This document shows, one piece after another, positions 47,591 through 55,482 of a stretch of 64,000 nucleotides of DNA; the stretch's first letter is position 1, and the number at the start of each line of letters is the position of its first letter. The notes beneath the pieces are model-generated. The model was given only the letters and a program-made list of their open reading frames with translations. It ran no database searches and was not told the DNA's origin. Made by a program: the position numbers and the translations under genes. Origin of the DNA: an uncultured Flavobacteriaceae bacterium (GTDB taxonomy: Bacteria > Bacteroidota > Bacteroidia > Flavobacteriales > Flavobacteriaceae); NCBI GenBank assembly GCA_947503005.1, contig CANNCA010000004.1, forward strand, positions 80,324 through 144,323, written 5' to 3'.

Positions 47591-48925
47591 ATGTTCGATA
47601 ATTTAAGTGAAAAGTTGGATAAAGCCCTACATGTTCTAAAGGGACATGGGCAGATTACGGAAATAAACGTTGCCGAAACTACCAAGGAAGTTCGGCGTGC
47701 GTTACTTGATGCAGATGTCAATTTCAAGATTGCCAAAGAATTCACGAATCGTGTTAAGGAGAAGGCCCTGGGTCAAAACGTTTTGACTACTCTTCAGCCT
47801 GGTCAATTGATGGTGAAAATTGTCAAAGACGAGCTTACCCAATTGATGGGCGGGGAAACCGAAGGAATCAATCTTTCGGGTAATCCTTCTATCATTTTGA
47901 TGTCCGGTTTACAAGGTTCTGGTAAGACAACATTTTCGGGAAAGTTGGCCAAATATTTAATGACTAAAAAGAGCAAGAAACCTTTATTGGTTGCTTGTGA
48001 TGTGTATCGTCCTGCCGCTATTGACCAATTACATGTAGTAGGTGAGCAGATTGGTGTTGAGGTGTATTCAGATCGTGAGAACTCGGATCCGGTGGCCATT
48101 GCACAAGCGGGTATCGCTCACGGGAAGTCAAAAGGATGTAACGTGATCATCATTGATACAGCGGGTCGTTTAGCGGTTGATGAAAAAATGATGGATGAGA
48201 TTTCGAACATCCATAAGGCTATTGAACCCCAAGAAACGCTGTTTGTAGTGGATTCTATGACAGGGCAGGATGCTGTGAATACGGCCAAAGCCTTTAATGA
48301 TATATTGAATTTTGACGGAGTAATCCTTACAAAGTTGGATGGTGATACCCGTGGTGGTGCGGCCATTTCTATTAAGTCAGTCGTAGACAAACCGATAAAG
48401 TTTATTGGTACTGGCGAAAAGATGGAAGCTATTGATGTTTTTCATCCTTCGCGAATGGCCGACCGAATTCTGGGAATGGGTGATGTGATTTCCCTAGTGG
48501 AAAGAGCTCAGGATCAGTTCGACGAAGAGGAAGCTCGCAAAATCCAAAAGAAAATTGCCAAGAACAAATTTGGCTTTGATGATTTCCTTTCCCAAATACA
48601 GCAGATTAAAAAGATGGGGAATATCAAAGATCTTATGGGCATGATTCCTGGTGCGGGCAAAGCTTTAAAAGGTATGGACATCGATGATGATGCCTTTAAG
48701 CATATTGAAGCGATAATTCATTCAATGACGCCAGATGAACGCTCCAACCCTGCCAAACTTGACGCAAGTAGAAAAAAGCGAATTGCAAGAGGTAGTGGGC
48801 GAGATGTTCAAGAAGTGAACCAGCTTTTAAAGCAATTTGACCAAATGAGTAAAATGATGAAAATGATGCAAGGGGGTCGCGGAAAGAAAATGATGCAAAT
48901 GATGGGAGGACTAGGTGGAAAGTAA
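47591..48925 (+). CDS. ffh: Signal recognition particle protein Ffh
   Basis: 444 residues. N and G domains: P-loop GLQGSGKTT at 106-114, DTAGRL at 189-194 and TKLDG at 247-251. The C-terminal methionine-rich M domain (~300-444) binds 4.5S RNA and signal sequences and ends MMQMMGGLGGK. It targets nascent membrane proteins to FtsY and the SecYEG channel encoded upstream in this window. Confidence 0.99.
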   Translation: MFDNLSEKLDKALHVLKGHGQITEINVAETTKEVRRALLDADVNFKIAKEFTNRVKEKALGQNVLTTLQPGQLMVKIVKDELTQLMGGETEGINLSGNPSIILMSGLQGSGKTTFSGKLAKYLMTKKSKKPLLVACDVYRPAAIDQLHVVGEQIGVEVYSDRENSDPVAIAQAGIAHGKSKGCNVIIIDTAGRLAVDEKMMDEISNIHKAIEPQETLFVVDSMTGQDAVNTAKAFNDILNFDGVILTKLDGDTRGGAAISIKSVVDKPIKFIGTGEKMEAIDVFHPSRMADRILGMGDVISLVERAQDQFDEEEARKIQKKIAKNKFGFDDFLSQIQQIKKMGNIKDLMGMIPGAGKALKGMDIDDDAFKHIEAIIHSMTPDERSNPAKLDASRKKRIARGSGRDVQEVNQLLKQFDQMSKMMKMMQGGRGKKMMQMMGGLGGK

Positions 48926-49026
48926 GGCCCCTAGCGCAATGAGGAGTTTTTAATTGTGAAGGAAACTTAATATCGTGGTAAGAAAAAAGGAAGACCCACC
49001 AAAACTACCAACTGAACACTTTTAAT

Positions 49027-49911
49027 ATGGAAATACTAGACGGAAAAAAAGTCTCAAATGAGATCAAAGCTGAAATAAAGGTCGAAGTTGATCAAATGAA
49101 AGAGCGCGGTGAAAAAGTGCCACATCTGGCCGCTGTTTTGGTCGGTACTGATGGTGCCAGTTTGACCTATGTGGGTAGTAAAGTACGTTCGTGTAAAAGA
49201 ATCGGTTTTGAATCGACGTTTATCCATCTTCCCGAAAACACTACTGAAGAAGAATTATTGAGGCAAGTAGAAGATTTGAACAATAATGTTGATATCGATG
49301 GCTACATTGTTCAACTTCCATTGCCAAGACATATTGATGAGCAGAAAGTTTTGATGGCTGTGGATCCTGATAAGGATGTGGATGGATTTCATCCTACTAA
49401 TTTTGGTAAAATGACTTTGGATATGGAGTCGTTCGTGCCCGCAACGCCATACGGTATTATGGAACTGATGCGCAGATATGATGTAGATACCGAGGGAAAA
49501 CATACGGTAGTCATTGGCCGAAGCCACATTGTTGGTAGGCCAATCAGTATTTTAATGAGCCAAAAAGGTAAGGCTGCTAATTCAACTGTTACGCTGACAC
49601 ATAGCCGAACCAAAGACTTGGCCAAATTCACAAGAGAAGCGGATATTATCGTTTCCGCACTGGGGGTACCTGATTTCTTAAAAGCCGATATGGTGAAAGA
49701 GGGTGTTGTAATTGTTGACGTGGGTATCACCAGGGTTCCCGATGCTACCAAAGAAAAAGGCTATTATATTACCGGAGATGTTGATTTCGGTAATGTAAGC
49801 AAGAAAGCATCCCATATTACCCCTGTTCCGGGTGGGGTAGGACCAATGACTATTGCCATGTTATTAAAAAACACACTGATTGCCAGAGAACGCCACAGAA
49901 GTCGTTCTTAA
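49027..49911 (+). CDS. folD: Methylenetetrahydrofolate dehydrogenase/cyclohydrolase
   Basis: 294 residues, the bifunctional enzyme that oxidises 5,10-methylene-THF with NADP and hydrolyses the product to 10-formyl-THF. Landmarks: YVGSKVRSCKRIGF with the catalytic Lys region, DGYIVQLPLPRHI, VIGRSHIVGRPISILM for the dinucleotide, and PVPGGVGPMTIAMLL at the C-terminus. It lies 101 bp after ffh; no terminator is seen between them. Confidence 0.98.
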   Translation: MEILDGKKVSNEIKAEIKVEVDQMKERGEKVPHLAAVLVGTDGASLTYVGSKVRSCKRIGFESTFIHLPENTTEEELLRQVEDLNNNVDIDGYIVQLPLPRHIDEQKVLMAVDPDKDVDGFHPTNFGKMTLDMESFVPATPYGIMELMRRYDVDTEGKHTVVIGRSHIVGRPISILMSQKGKAANSTVTLTHSRTKDLAKFTREADIIVSALGVPDFLKADMVKEGVVIVDVGITRVPDATKEKGYYITGDVDFGNVSKKASHITPVPGGVGPMTIAMLLKNTLIARERHRSRS

Positions 49912-49923
49912 AGCTCTTTCTAT

Positions 49924-50070
49924 TTAAAGGCCTTTTTCAGAAAACGTACTACTTGTTTGCGTTGTGTCATTTGGTTTTAAGACATCAATATCATTGCTAT
50001 CATCGTAATCACAACTGCTCATGCCAACCACGGCAATCAATAAAAGGGCGATAAAAAGTAGCTTTTTCAT
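49924..50070 (-). CDS. Small lipoprotein of unknown function
   Basis: 48 residues from the ATG at 50070: MKKLLFIALLLIAVVGMSSC is a complete lipoprotein signal with lipobox GMSSC, followed by a short Asp/Ser/Thr-rich tail (DYDDSNDIDVLKPNDTTQTS). A longer frame starting at 50190 would put the signal in the middle and is rejected. Convergent with folD. Such very small lipoproteins are often entericidin-like or regulators of envelope processes, but no family can be named. Confidence 0.65.
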   Translation of the reverse strand: MKKLLFIALLLIAVVGMSSCDYDDSNDIDVLKPNDTTQTSSTFSEKGL

Positions 50071-50205
50071 AATGCCATTTTGTAGGTTACAGTTAGTTTG
50101 TAACGTATAAATTTGTCTTTTCGTGTCTTTTGATTGCTTGAAATTAATTAACTTCTCTACCAATTCGGTAGCACTTAGGCTACAGGGCATTCACTTAATG
50201 ATACT

Positions 50206-50835
50206 ATGAACACCACAAATAAAGTAGCTTGGTTTGTATTTGCATTTTTGGCGATTGGCGTAAGCCTTTATCCCCTCATGTACATTTATTATGCTTTTGA
50301 TGATGTAGAGGTTGCACTTCGGCTTTCCAAGAGCAAGGAGTTATTAACAAATGTAGTATGGAATACAGGCTTTTATGGCCACATATCTTTCGGGGGTTTG
50401 GCTTTACTAGTAGGTTGGGTTCAGTTCGGCAAGCGTTTTCGAAATGCAAATTTAAATAGGCATCGGTTGATTGGTAGAATATATGTGGTGGCCGCTGTGG
50501 TTAGCGGTTTGTGCGGCATTTTTATTGCCTTCTATGCCACCGGGGGAATAGTCGCCCAAATTGGTTTTCTTTGTTTGGGAATTGTTTGGCTCTATTTTAC
50601 TGCGATGGCCTATTTAGCGATTAAGAAAGGTGATGTAAATAAACATCAAGCATTTATGATTTATAGTTATGCGGCCTGTTTTGCCGCTGTGACCTTACGT
50701 TTATGGCTGCCATTACTGACGATTGCTTTTGGTTCATTTCTTCCAGCTTATCGTGTTGTAGCTTGGTTGTGTTGGGTGCCGAATATCTTCTTTGCTTATT
50801 TTTGGGTAAAAAGAAAAGGGTTGAGTTTGGGGTGA
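50206..50835 (+). CDS. DUF2306 integral membrane protein
   Basis: 209 residues, about six membrane spans. The segment HRLIGRIYVVAAVVSGLCGI and the later KHQAFMIYSYAACFAAVTLR carry the His/Arg signature of DUF2306, a family often annotated as possibly heme- or electron-transfer-related but without a proved function. Monocistronic or followed by the esterase gene after 58 bp. Confidence 0.85.
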   Translation: MNTTNKVAWFVFAFLAIGVSLYPLMYIYYAFDDVEVALRLSKSKELLTNVVWNTGFYGHISFGGLALLVGWVQFGKRFRNANLNRHRLIGRIYVVAAVVSGLCGIFIAFYATGGIVAQIGFLCLGIVWLYFTAMAYLAIKKGDVNKHQAFMIYSYAACFAAVTLRLWLPLLTIAFGSFLPAYRVVAWLCWVPNIFFAYFWVKRKGLSLG

Positions 50836-50893
50836 TACTATGTAATATCTTAACTTTTGACTTCTTTCAATGTCTAGCTTTAAAATATATCAA

Positions 50894-51754
50894 ATGAAAA
50901 AACTAACGGTATTGTTCACTTTTCTTTTTGCAACTTTCTTTTGCCTTCATGCTCAAACGGGTAAAGTCTTTGACAACCTTACCATGACCAGCAAGATTTT
51001 GAAAATGGAACGTAAGTATGCGGTTTACCTACCTCCTGATTATGAAACCTCAGAACGCAGTTATCCAGTATTGTATTTATTACATGGCGCCACCGACGAC
51101 CATACCGGTTGGGTACAATTTGGTGAAGTATTGCGCATTACCGACAACGCCATCAAAGATGGTACGGCTACACCGATGATTATTGTAATGCCAGATGCTG
51201 ATACGGGAAAAATGGGTTATTTCAATCAAGGAAAGGATTGGCGCTATGAGGATTTCTTTTTCGAGGAATTTATGCCACATGTTGAACGTAAGTACCGGAT
51301 TAAAGGTGAAAAAAGATACCGCGCCGTTGCAGGACTCTCAATGGGTGGCGGAGGTTCGTTCATGTACGCCATGCACCACCCCGAATTGTTTTCGTCTGCA
51401 TGTCCCTTGAGTGCCTATGTGGGTCCGTTGACGGTTGAAGATCTAAAAGAACGAATAGCTCGAGGCGATGTCAAGTATTCAGATGAAGAAATTGAAGCAT
51501 ATTTTAAACAGCACAATGCGTTGGAGTTGGTGAAAACAGTTCCTGAAAAAGATTTAAAATCAGTAAGGTGGTATATTGATTGCGGGGATGATGATTTTCT
51601 TTTTGAGGGAAACAGTTTGGTGCATATCGCAATGAAGAAAAAAGAGATTCCGCATGAGTATCGAGTGCGTGATGGTCGACATAGCTGGACCTATTGGCGC
51701 GAAGCCCTACCGACGGTTTTAGGTTTTGTGTCCGATGCATTTCATCAATATTGA
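50894..51754 (+). CDS. Secreted esterase of the esterase D/XynZ family
   Basis: 286 residues from the ATG at 50894. A frame start at 50870 would extend the signal unnaturally. Signal peptide 1-20 (ends FCLHA). Alpha/beta-hydrolase fold with the nucleophile elbow GLSMGG (Ser149), acidic residue around Asp232-235 (YIDCGDDDF) and His263 (GRHSWTYW). Members remove acyl groups, for example feruloyl or acetyl groups from polysaccharides, or hydrolyse enterobactin-type esters. No specific substrate is evident. Confidence 0.9.
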   Translation: MKKLTVLFTFLFATFFCLHAQTGKVFDNLTMTSKILKMERKYAVYLPPDYETSERSYPVLYLLHGATDDHTGWVQFGEVLRITDNAIKDGTATPMIIVMPDADTGKMGYFNQGKDWRYEDFFFEEFMPHVERKYRIKGEKRYRAVAGLSMGGGGSFMYAMHHPELFSSACPLSAYVGPLTVEDLKERIARGDVKYSDEEIEAYFKQHNALELVKTVPEKDLKSVRWYIDCGDDDFLFEGNSLVHIAMKKKEIPHEYRVRDGRHSWTYWREALPTVLGFVSDAFHQY

Positions 51755-51767
51755 AAGTTGTTTTTGT

Positions 51768-51950
51768 ATGGATTTGAAGAAAATAGGCATTCAAGCATTG
51801 GTAGGAGCGATTTTATTCACGGTAATTTCGGTAATACTTGAAGGTAGTTATGGTCAAGAAGTCTGGGAAGAAAAAGGTTTGAGAGGACTACTTTTTGGAG
51901 TGGTCTACGCCATCTTCCTCGTAATTAGGGAAAAGTTTATAAAAAAGTAA
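51768..51950 (+). CDS. Small two-span membrane protein
   Basis: 60 residues from the ATG at 51768, 13 nt after the esterase stop. Two hydrophobic segments (ALVGAILFTVISVIL and LLFGVVYAIFLVI) joined by a charged loop. Ends 2 nt before the aldo/keto reductase gene, so it is probably in the same transcript. Not a recognised family. Confidence 0.65.
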   Translation: MDLKKIGIQALVGAILFTVISVILEGSYGQEVWEEKGLRGLLFGVVYAIFLVIREKFIKK

Positions 51951-51952
51951 GT

Positions 51953-52924
51953 ATGCAATATAGAAAGTTCGGAAGAACAAATTGGCCCGTTAGCGAAATA
52001 GGTTACGGCATGTGGGGAATGGCTGGCTGGACGGAAAGTAGCGACAAACAATCCGCAGAAAGCCTTGATCTGGCAGTCGAAAACGGAGTTACCTTTTTTG
52101 ATACCGCTTGGGGATACGGCGAGGGGCATAGTGAAGAATTATTGGGGCAGCTGGTGAGACGACATCCTTCAAAAAAATTATATACAGCCAGTAAGATTCC
52201 GCCTAAGAATTTCAAGTGGCCTGCTAAACCTGAATATTCTTTTGAAGAATCGTACCCTACTTCGCATATTATGGAATATACGGAGAAGACCCTGAAGAAT
52301 TTGGGCTTGGAACAAATCGATTTGATGCAATTTCATACTTGGGATGATGGTTGGTCACATCGGGAAGAATGGCAACGTGCTATTGAAGATTTGAAAACAT
52401 CCGGAAAAATAGCGGCCATGGGCGTCAGCGTAAACCGTTGGGAGCCAACCAATGGTATAAAAGCCTTAAAAACTGGAAAGTTGGATGCCGTACAGGTTAT
52501 TTATAACATTTTCGACCAAAATCCCGAAGATGAACTTTTTCCACTATGTGACGAATTGAATATTGGAGTGATTGCCCGTGTACCTTTTGATGAAGGTACC
52601 TTGACTGGTAATTTAACAAAGGAAACCACTTTTCCCGATGGGGATTGGAGGGGTACATATTTTGTGCCAGAAAATTTAAATTCCAGTGTCGAACATGCCG
52701 ATGCAATACGACCCTTGATTCCCGTGGGTATGACCATGGCCGAAATGGCACTACGTTTTATTATCATGAATAAAACGGTCAGTACCATTATCCCAGGCAT
52801 GCGAAAGCAACGAAATGTTTTAGCGAACGTGGCCACAAGTGATGGAAAAGGATTGTCTATGGAGTTGCATCAAGAATTAAGAAAACACCGTTGGGATCGT
52901 AGTCCGACCGAATGGTCACAATAA
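51953..52924 (+). CDS. Aldo/keto reductase family oxidoreductase
   Basis: 323 residues, TIM-barrel reductase. Active-site elements: FFDTAWGYGEGHSEELLG (Asp and Tyr), TASKIPPKNFKWP (Lys) and MQFHTWDDGWSHREEW (His). C-terminal TIIPGMRKQRNVLANV binds NADPH. Members of this subgroup act on sugars or small aldehydes. The stop codon lies inside the left arm of the palindrome at 52921-53022. Confidence 0.93.
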   Translation: MQYRKFGRTNWPVSEIGYGMWGMAGWTESSDKQSAESLDLAVENGVTFFDTAWGYGEGHSEELLGQLVRRHPSKKLYTASKIPPKNFKWPAKPEYSFEESYPTSHIMEYTEKTLKNLGLEQIDLMQFHTWDDGWSHREEWQRAIEDLKTSGKIAAMGVSVNRWEPTNGIKALKTGKLDAVQVIYNIFDQNPEDELFPLCDELNIGVIARVPFDEGTLTGNLTKETTFPDGDWRGTYFVPENLNSSVEHADAIRPLIPVGMTMAEMALRFIIMNKTVSTIIPGMRKQRNVLANVATSDGKGLSMELHQELRKHRWDRSPTEWSQ

Positions 52925-53022
52925 CGTTAGTCATTGCGAGTGCAGCGGGGCAACCTGATGAATACCTACTAAAAACTTTAGGTCTAACTAATAGATTGCT
53001 GCGTACCTCGCGAAGACGTTAT
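52921..53022. repeat. Palindromic intergenic repeat between convergent genes
   Basis: A ~102-bp imperfect inverted repeat. Outer arms ATAACGT (52921-52927) and ACGTTAT (53016-53022) are exact; inner arms (GTCATTGCGAG ... GGGGCAACCT and AGATTGCTGCG ... CTCGCGAAGAC) match with several changes. The stop codons of the two converging genes (TAA at 52922, TTA at 53019) lie in the arms. The GTCATTGCGAG/AGATTGC pattern resembles short REP-type palindromes I recall as frequent in Bacteroidota genomes. It may act as a bidirectional terminator. Confidence 0.6.
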
Positions 53023-53444
53023 TTCGCAAATAACTGCCCCATATCCTTAAAGGCTTTGAACTCCAAAGCATTCCCCGCTGGGTCCAAAAAGAACATAGTG
53101 GCTTGCTCACCAGGTTGGCCTTCAAAACGAATGTAGGGTTCAATAACGAATTGAATTCCTTTGGATTTTAATTCCTCTGAAAAAGATTGAAAAACGGCCC
53201 ATGGTAATACAACACCATAATGTGGTACGGGAACATCGTGCCCATCAACTGGATTATGATGTAATTCTTGAGAATCTGTTTTCGGTTTATAGTGAATCAC
53301 TAATTGATGTCCGAAAAGATTGAAATCGACCCAATGGTCACTACTTCGACCTTCTTCACAATTCAGTACTTCGCGGTAAAACGTGCGGCACTCCGCGAGA
53401 TTGTGTACAGGAATAGCGATATGAAAAGGAGTTACGTTTGGCAT
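53019..53444 (-). CDS. VOC family (glyoxalase-like) protein
   Basis: 141 residues. [20 protein letters not shown] opens the first module (His8 as a metal ligand candidate), [10 protein letters not shown] is mid-protein and [17 protein letters not shown] closes with the conserved Glu. A dioxygenase-like or glyoxalase-like enzyme; substrate unknown. Unrelated in sequence detail to the VOC gene at 36635-36988. Its stop codon is in the right arm of the repeat at 52921-53022. Confidence 0.9.
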   Translation of the reverse strand: MPNVTPFHIAIPVHNLAECRTFYREVLNCEEGRSSDHWVDFNLFGHQLVIHYKPKTDSQELHHNPVDGHDVPVPHYGVVLPWAVFQSFSEELKSKGIQFVIEPYIRFEGQPGEQATMFFLDPAGNALEFKAFKDMGQLFAK

Positions 53445-53455
53445 ATTTCTAAAGT

Positions 53456-53495
53456 GTCATGCTGAGCGCATTCGAAGGGCTTCAGCGATGTGGAT
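53456..53495. repeat. Possible fragment of a second dispersed repeat type
   Basis: GTCATGCTGAGCGCATTCGA followed by AGGGCTTCAGCG resembles the GTCATGCTGAGC...TCGAAG intergenic repeats I recall in flavobacterial genomes. GCTGA and TCAGC can pair. Only one copy is visible here. Confidence 0.35.
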
Positions 53496-53521
53496 TAAAA
53501 TAAACCTAAATTACCTCTTTT

Positions 53522-54349
53522 CTACGATTCTAAAAAACCAACAATCTGTTCATTCACTTCATCTTGGTGCAAAGAATGACCCAGACCTTCCGTACTGATA
53601 AATTGGCTACCCTTCCAATTAGCATGCACTTTTTCGGAAGCGTGATAGGGTGTTATTTTATCGAATCGGTCATGGAATAGAAGTCCGGTTGCGCCGTTGG
53701 ATTTTACATATTCTGAAGTGGAGAAATCACGAATATGAAATCCGAAGCGGTTATAAATATACGAATCCAAAGCACCCATAACCCGATTATTGAACCTGAG
53801 CAGTTTTTGATAGTGTTCCATTAATTCATGAAACTCCGAGGGAGAGGCCACCGTAACAATTTTTTTGATGCAGTCGTTCCTACGCTTGTGCTCATTATAG
53901 ATGATGGTCATTCCCCCTACAGAGTGGCCAACAAGAGATTGTGGCCGGTACCTTTCGATAAGGTTTTGAAGCACTTCTGCATACAGAGGTACATATAACT
54001 GTGCACCTGTAGAATAACCATGTGCAGGGGCATCAAAGGCAATGACATTAAAATCATCTGCTATCAATTTTGAAATCAGATTCCGCCATCGATATGTATT
54101 ACTTTCCCAACCGTGTATAAGTAGTATGGTGGCCTTACTACCGGACCATTGATAAGTTTGAACGGAATGCTCTGCTATTTCAAGACGTTCATGCTTTGCT
54201 GAATTCAGGTAATCAACTTGCTGCGGTAAAACCTTGCCCTTTCGAATGGTACAAAAAAGGTTGAATGCTTTTTCTGCGACTTTCTTCTTCGAAATAAGCG
54301 CCAACAGATTAAAATAGCTGCCGTACAATAGCGGCCCCAAGTTTTTCAT
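53522..54349 (-). CDS. Alpha/beta hydrolase, likely controlled by the adjacent HxlR regulator
   Basis: 275 residues, cytoplasmic. LLIHGWESNTYRW carries the oxyanion region, GHSVGG (141-146) the nucleophile Ser143, HDRFDKITP (226-234) the acid and LGHSLH the His near 258. A lipase/esterase-like or lactonase-like enzyme of unknown substrate. Its start codon lies 12 bp from the palindrome AAGTTACTT-T-AAGTAACTT (54362-54380), which is also upstream of the divergent HxlR gene, so it is the most likely target. Confidence 0.9.
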   Translation of the reverse strand: MKNLGPLLYGSYFNLLALISKKKVAEKAFNLFCTIRKGKVLPQQVDYLNSAKHERLEIAEHSVQTYQWSGSKATILLIHGWESNTYRWRNLISKLIADDFNVIAFDAPAHGYSTGAQLYVPLYAEVLQNLIERYRPQSLVGHSVGGMTIIYNEHKRRNDCIKKIVTVASPSEFHELMEHYQKLLRFNNRVMGALDSYIYNRFGFHIRDFSTSEYVKSNGATGLLFHDRFDKITPYHASEKVHANWKGSQFISTEGLGHSLHQDEVNEQIVGFLES

Positions 54350-54361
54350 ATTTTGACATTA

Positions 54362-54380
54362 AAGTTACTTTAAGTAACTT
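54362..54380. promoter_or_regulatory. HxlR operator candidate at the hydrolase promoter
   Basis: Perfect 9-bp arms AAGTTACTT and AAGTAACTT around one T, in the divergent hydrolase-HxlR region. HxlR-family proteins bind dyads of this kind as dimers. Confidence 0.65.
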
Positions 54381-54441
54381 GGTAATTAATTAATACTAAA
54401 ATTAAGGCTTCTTTTTCAATTTAGAAAGAGGTTTCATTATT

Positions 54442-54453
54442 ATACTTAAGTAT
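54442..54453. promoter_or_regulatory. Second HxlR operator candidate at its own start
   Basis: ATACTTAAGTAT, a perfect 12-bp palindrome sharing the TACTT/AAGTA half-sites with the dyad at 54362-54380. It ends 4 bp before the HxlR start codon, consistent with autorepression. Confidence 0.5.
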
Positions 54454-54457
54454 CAAA

Positions 54458-54877
54458 ATGGAAACTATTACTGATAATCAAAAACTTAGAGTAGCTAAAA
54501 AATTAAAAAAAATGTTCGGTCATATTGACCTGAAAACGGAAACTTATTGCCCTATTCGTGACGTCATGGCTTTAGCTTCCGACAAATGGAGCATACTTAT
54601 CATATTGTACTTAGGTTATTTTCCTGTACTGCGTTTCAATAAGCTTAAGAAATATGTTTATGGAATTTCCAACAAAGTACTGAGTGAACGCCTAAAAATG
54701 TTGGAAGCCGATGGATATTTGTTGCGTACCATGTACGCCGAAGTTCCTATTCGTGTGGAGTATCAACTGACGAACTTTGGGTATTCGTACTTGCAGAAAT
54801 TGTTAGAATTGACCGAGTGGGCCACCTCACATGGCGACACTGTTATAAAGAATCGTAAGAAGTTTAGATCAGCCTAG
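54458..54877 (+). CDS. HxlR-family winged-helix transcriptional regulator
   Basis: 139 residues. CPIRDVMALASDKWSILIIL opens the HxlR domain. The recognition helix and wing follow in LRFNKLKKYVYGISNKVLSE and RLKMLEADGYLLRTMYAEV, and YQLTNFGYSYL closes it. The single Cys (near residue 30) matches the redox-sensing position of electrophile- or quinone-responsive members. Divergent from the hydrolase, with two matching palindromes in between. Confidence 0.94.
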   Translation: METITDNQKLRVAKKLKKMFGHIDLKTETYCPIRDVMALASDKWSILIILYLGYFPVLRFNKLKKYVYGISNKVLSERLKMLEADGYLLRTMYAEVPIRVEYQLTNFGYSYLQKLLELTEWATSHGDTVIKNRKKFRSA

Positions 54878-54884
54878 AACGGAA

Positions 54885-55442
54885 CTATGGATTTTCCCAA
54901 CCCACCATCATATATTTAATTCTTGCAGCATCAGGTATTTGAACGGCTTCCACATTTACACTTGAAGCATACTGCAAGCTTGAAGGAAGTTCTTTTTTAT
55001 CAATGGTAAAGTACACGTCACTGTTCTTGACAAAAACTACAACATTGTTCAGCGAGGTCTGAATTTTTTTGATAGTATATTTTTCTTTGATATCCTTGAA
55101 GGTGCTATTTATACCAATTCCGTTTTCAGTTTGAAATCGGGGGTCACGAACATTAATATTTTCGATTGTCGGAATGCTATCTGTTGATGGAGTAAGTGTG
55201 AAGAGATGTTTTCCTCCTTTTTCAAAAACCTTGATTTTCGCTGCACCAAAGCCCTGTAAAAGTTTTACGGTGTCTTTGACGATGGAATCTTGATCAAAAA
55301 TTACCTCTAAGTCCCTGACTAAGCTACCTTTTTCAAGTTTTCCTATACTGGTTTTTGTAATTAAATAAGTAGTATCAATTTCTTTCTCGCAACCCACTGT
55401 GATTAGGAGTAGCACTACAATCAAAAATAATATTTTGTTCAT
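54885..55442 (-). CDS. Lipoprotein of unknown function
   Basis: 185 residues with lipobox ITVGC (Cys18) followed by a soluble, probably beta-rich domain. Repeated short hydrophobic strands are seen (LVRDLEVIFDQDSIVKDTVK; FTLTPSTDSIPTIENINV; VYFTIDKKELPSSLQY). The layout is faintly like the RpoE-regulated lipoprotein family DUF1131, but I would not assign it. Convergent with HxlR and 40 bp downstream of the HerA-like gene, probably co-transcribed with it. Confidence 0.75.
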   Translation of the reverse strand: MNKILFLIVVLLLITVGCEKEIDTTYLITKTSIGKLEKGSLVRDLEVIFDQDSIVKDTVKLLQGFGAAKIKVFEKGGKHLFTLTPSTDSIPTIENINVRDPRFQTENGIGINSTFKDIKEKYTIKKIQTSLNNVVVFVKNSDVYFTIDKKELPSSLQYASSVNVEAVQIPDAARIKYMMVGWENP

Positions 55443-55482
55443 TGATTTGATAATAATTGATGAATGCGTATAATGATATGGA

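Noticed and set aside
50071..50190. Longer frame of the small lipoprotein from 50190
   Set aside because: It would bury the signal peptide; the ATG at 50070 places the signal at the N-terminus.
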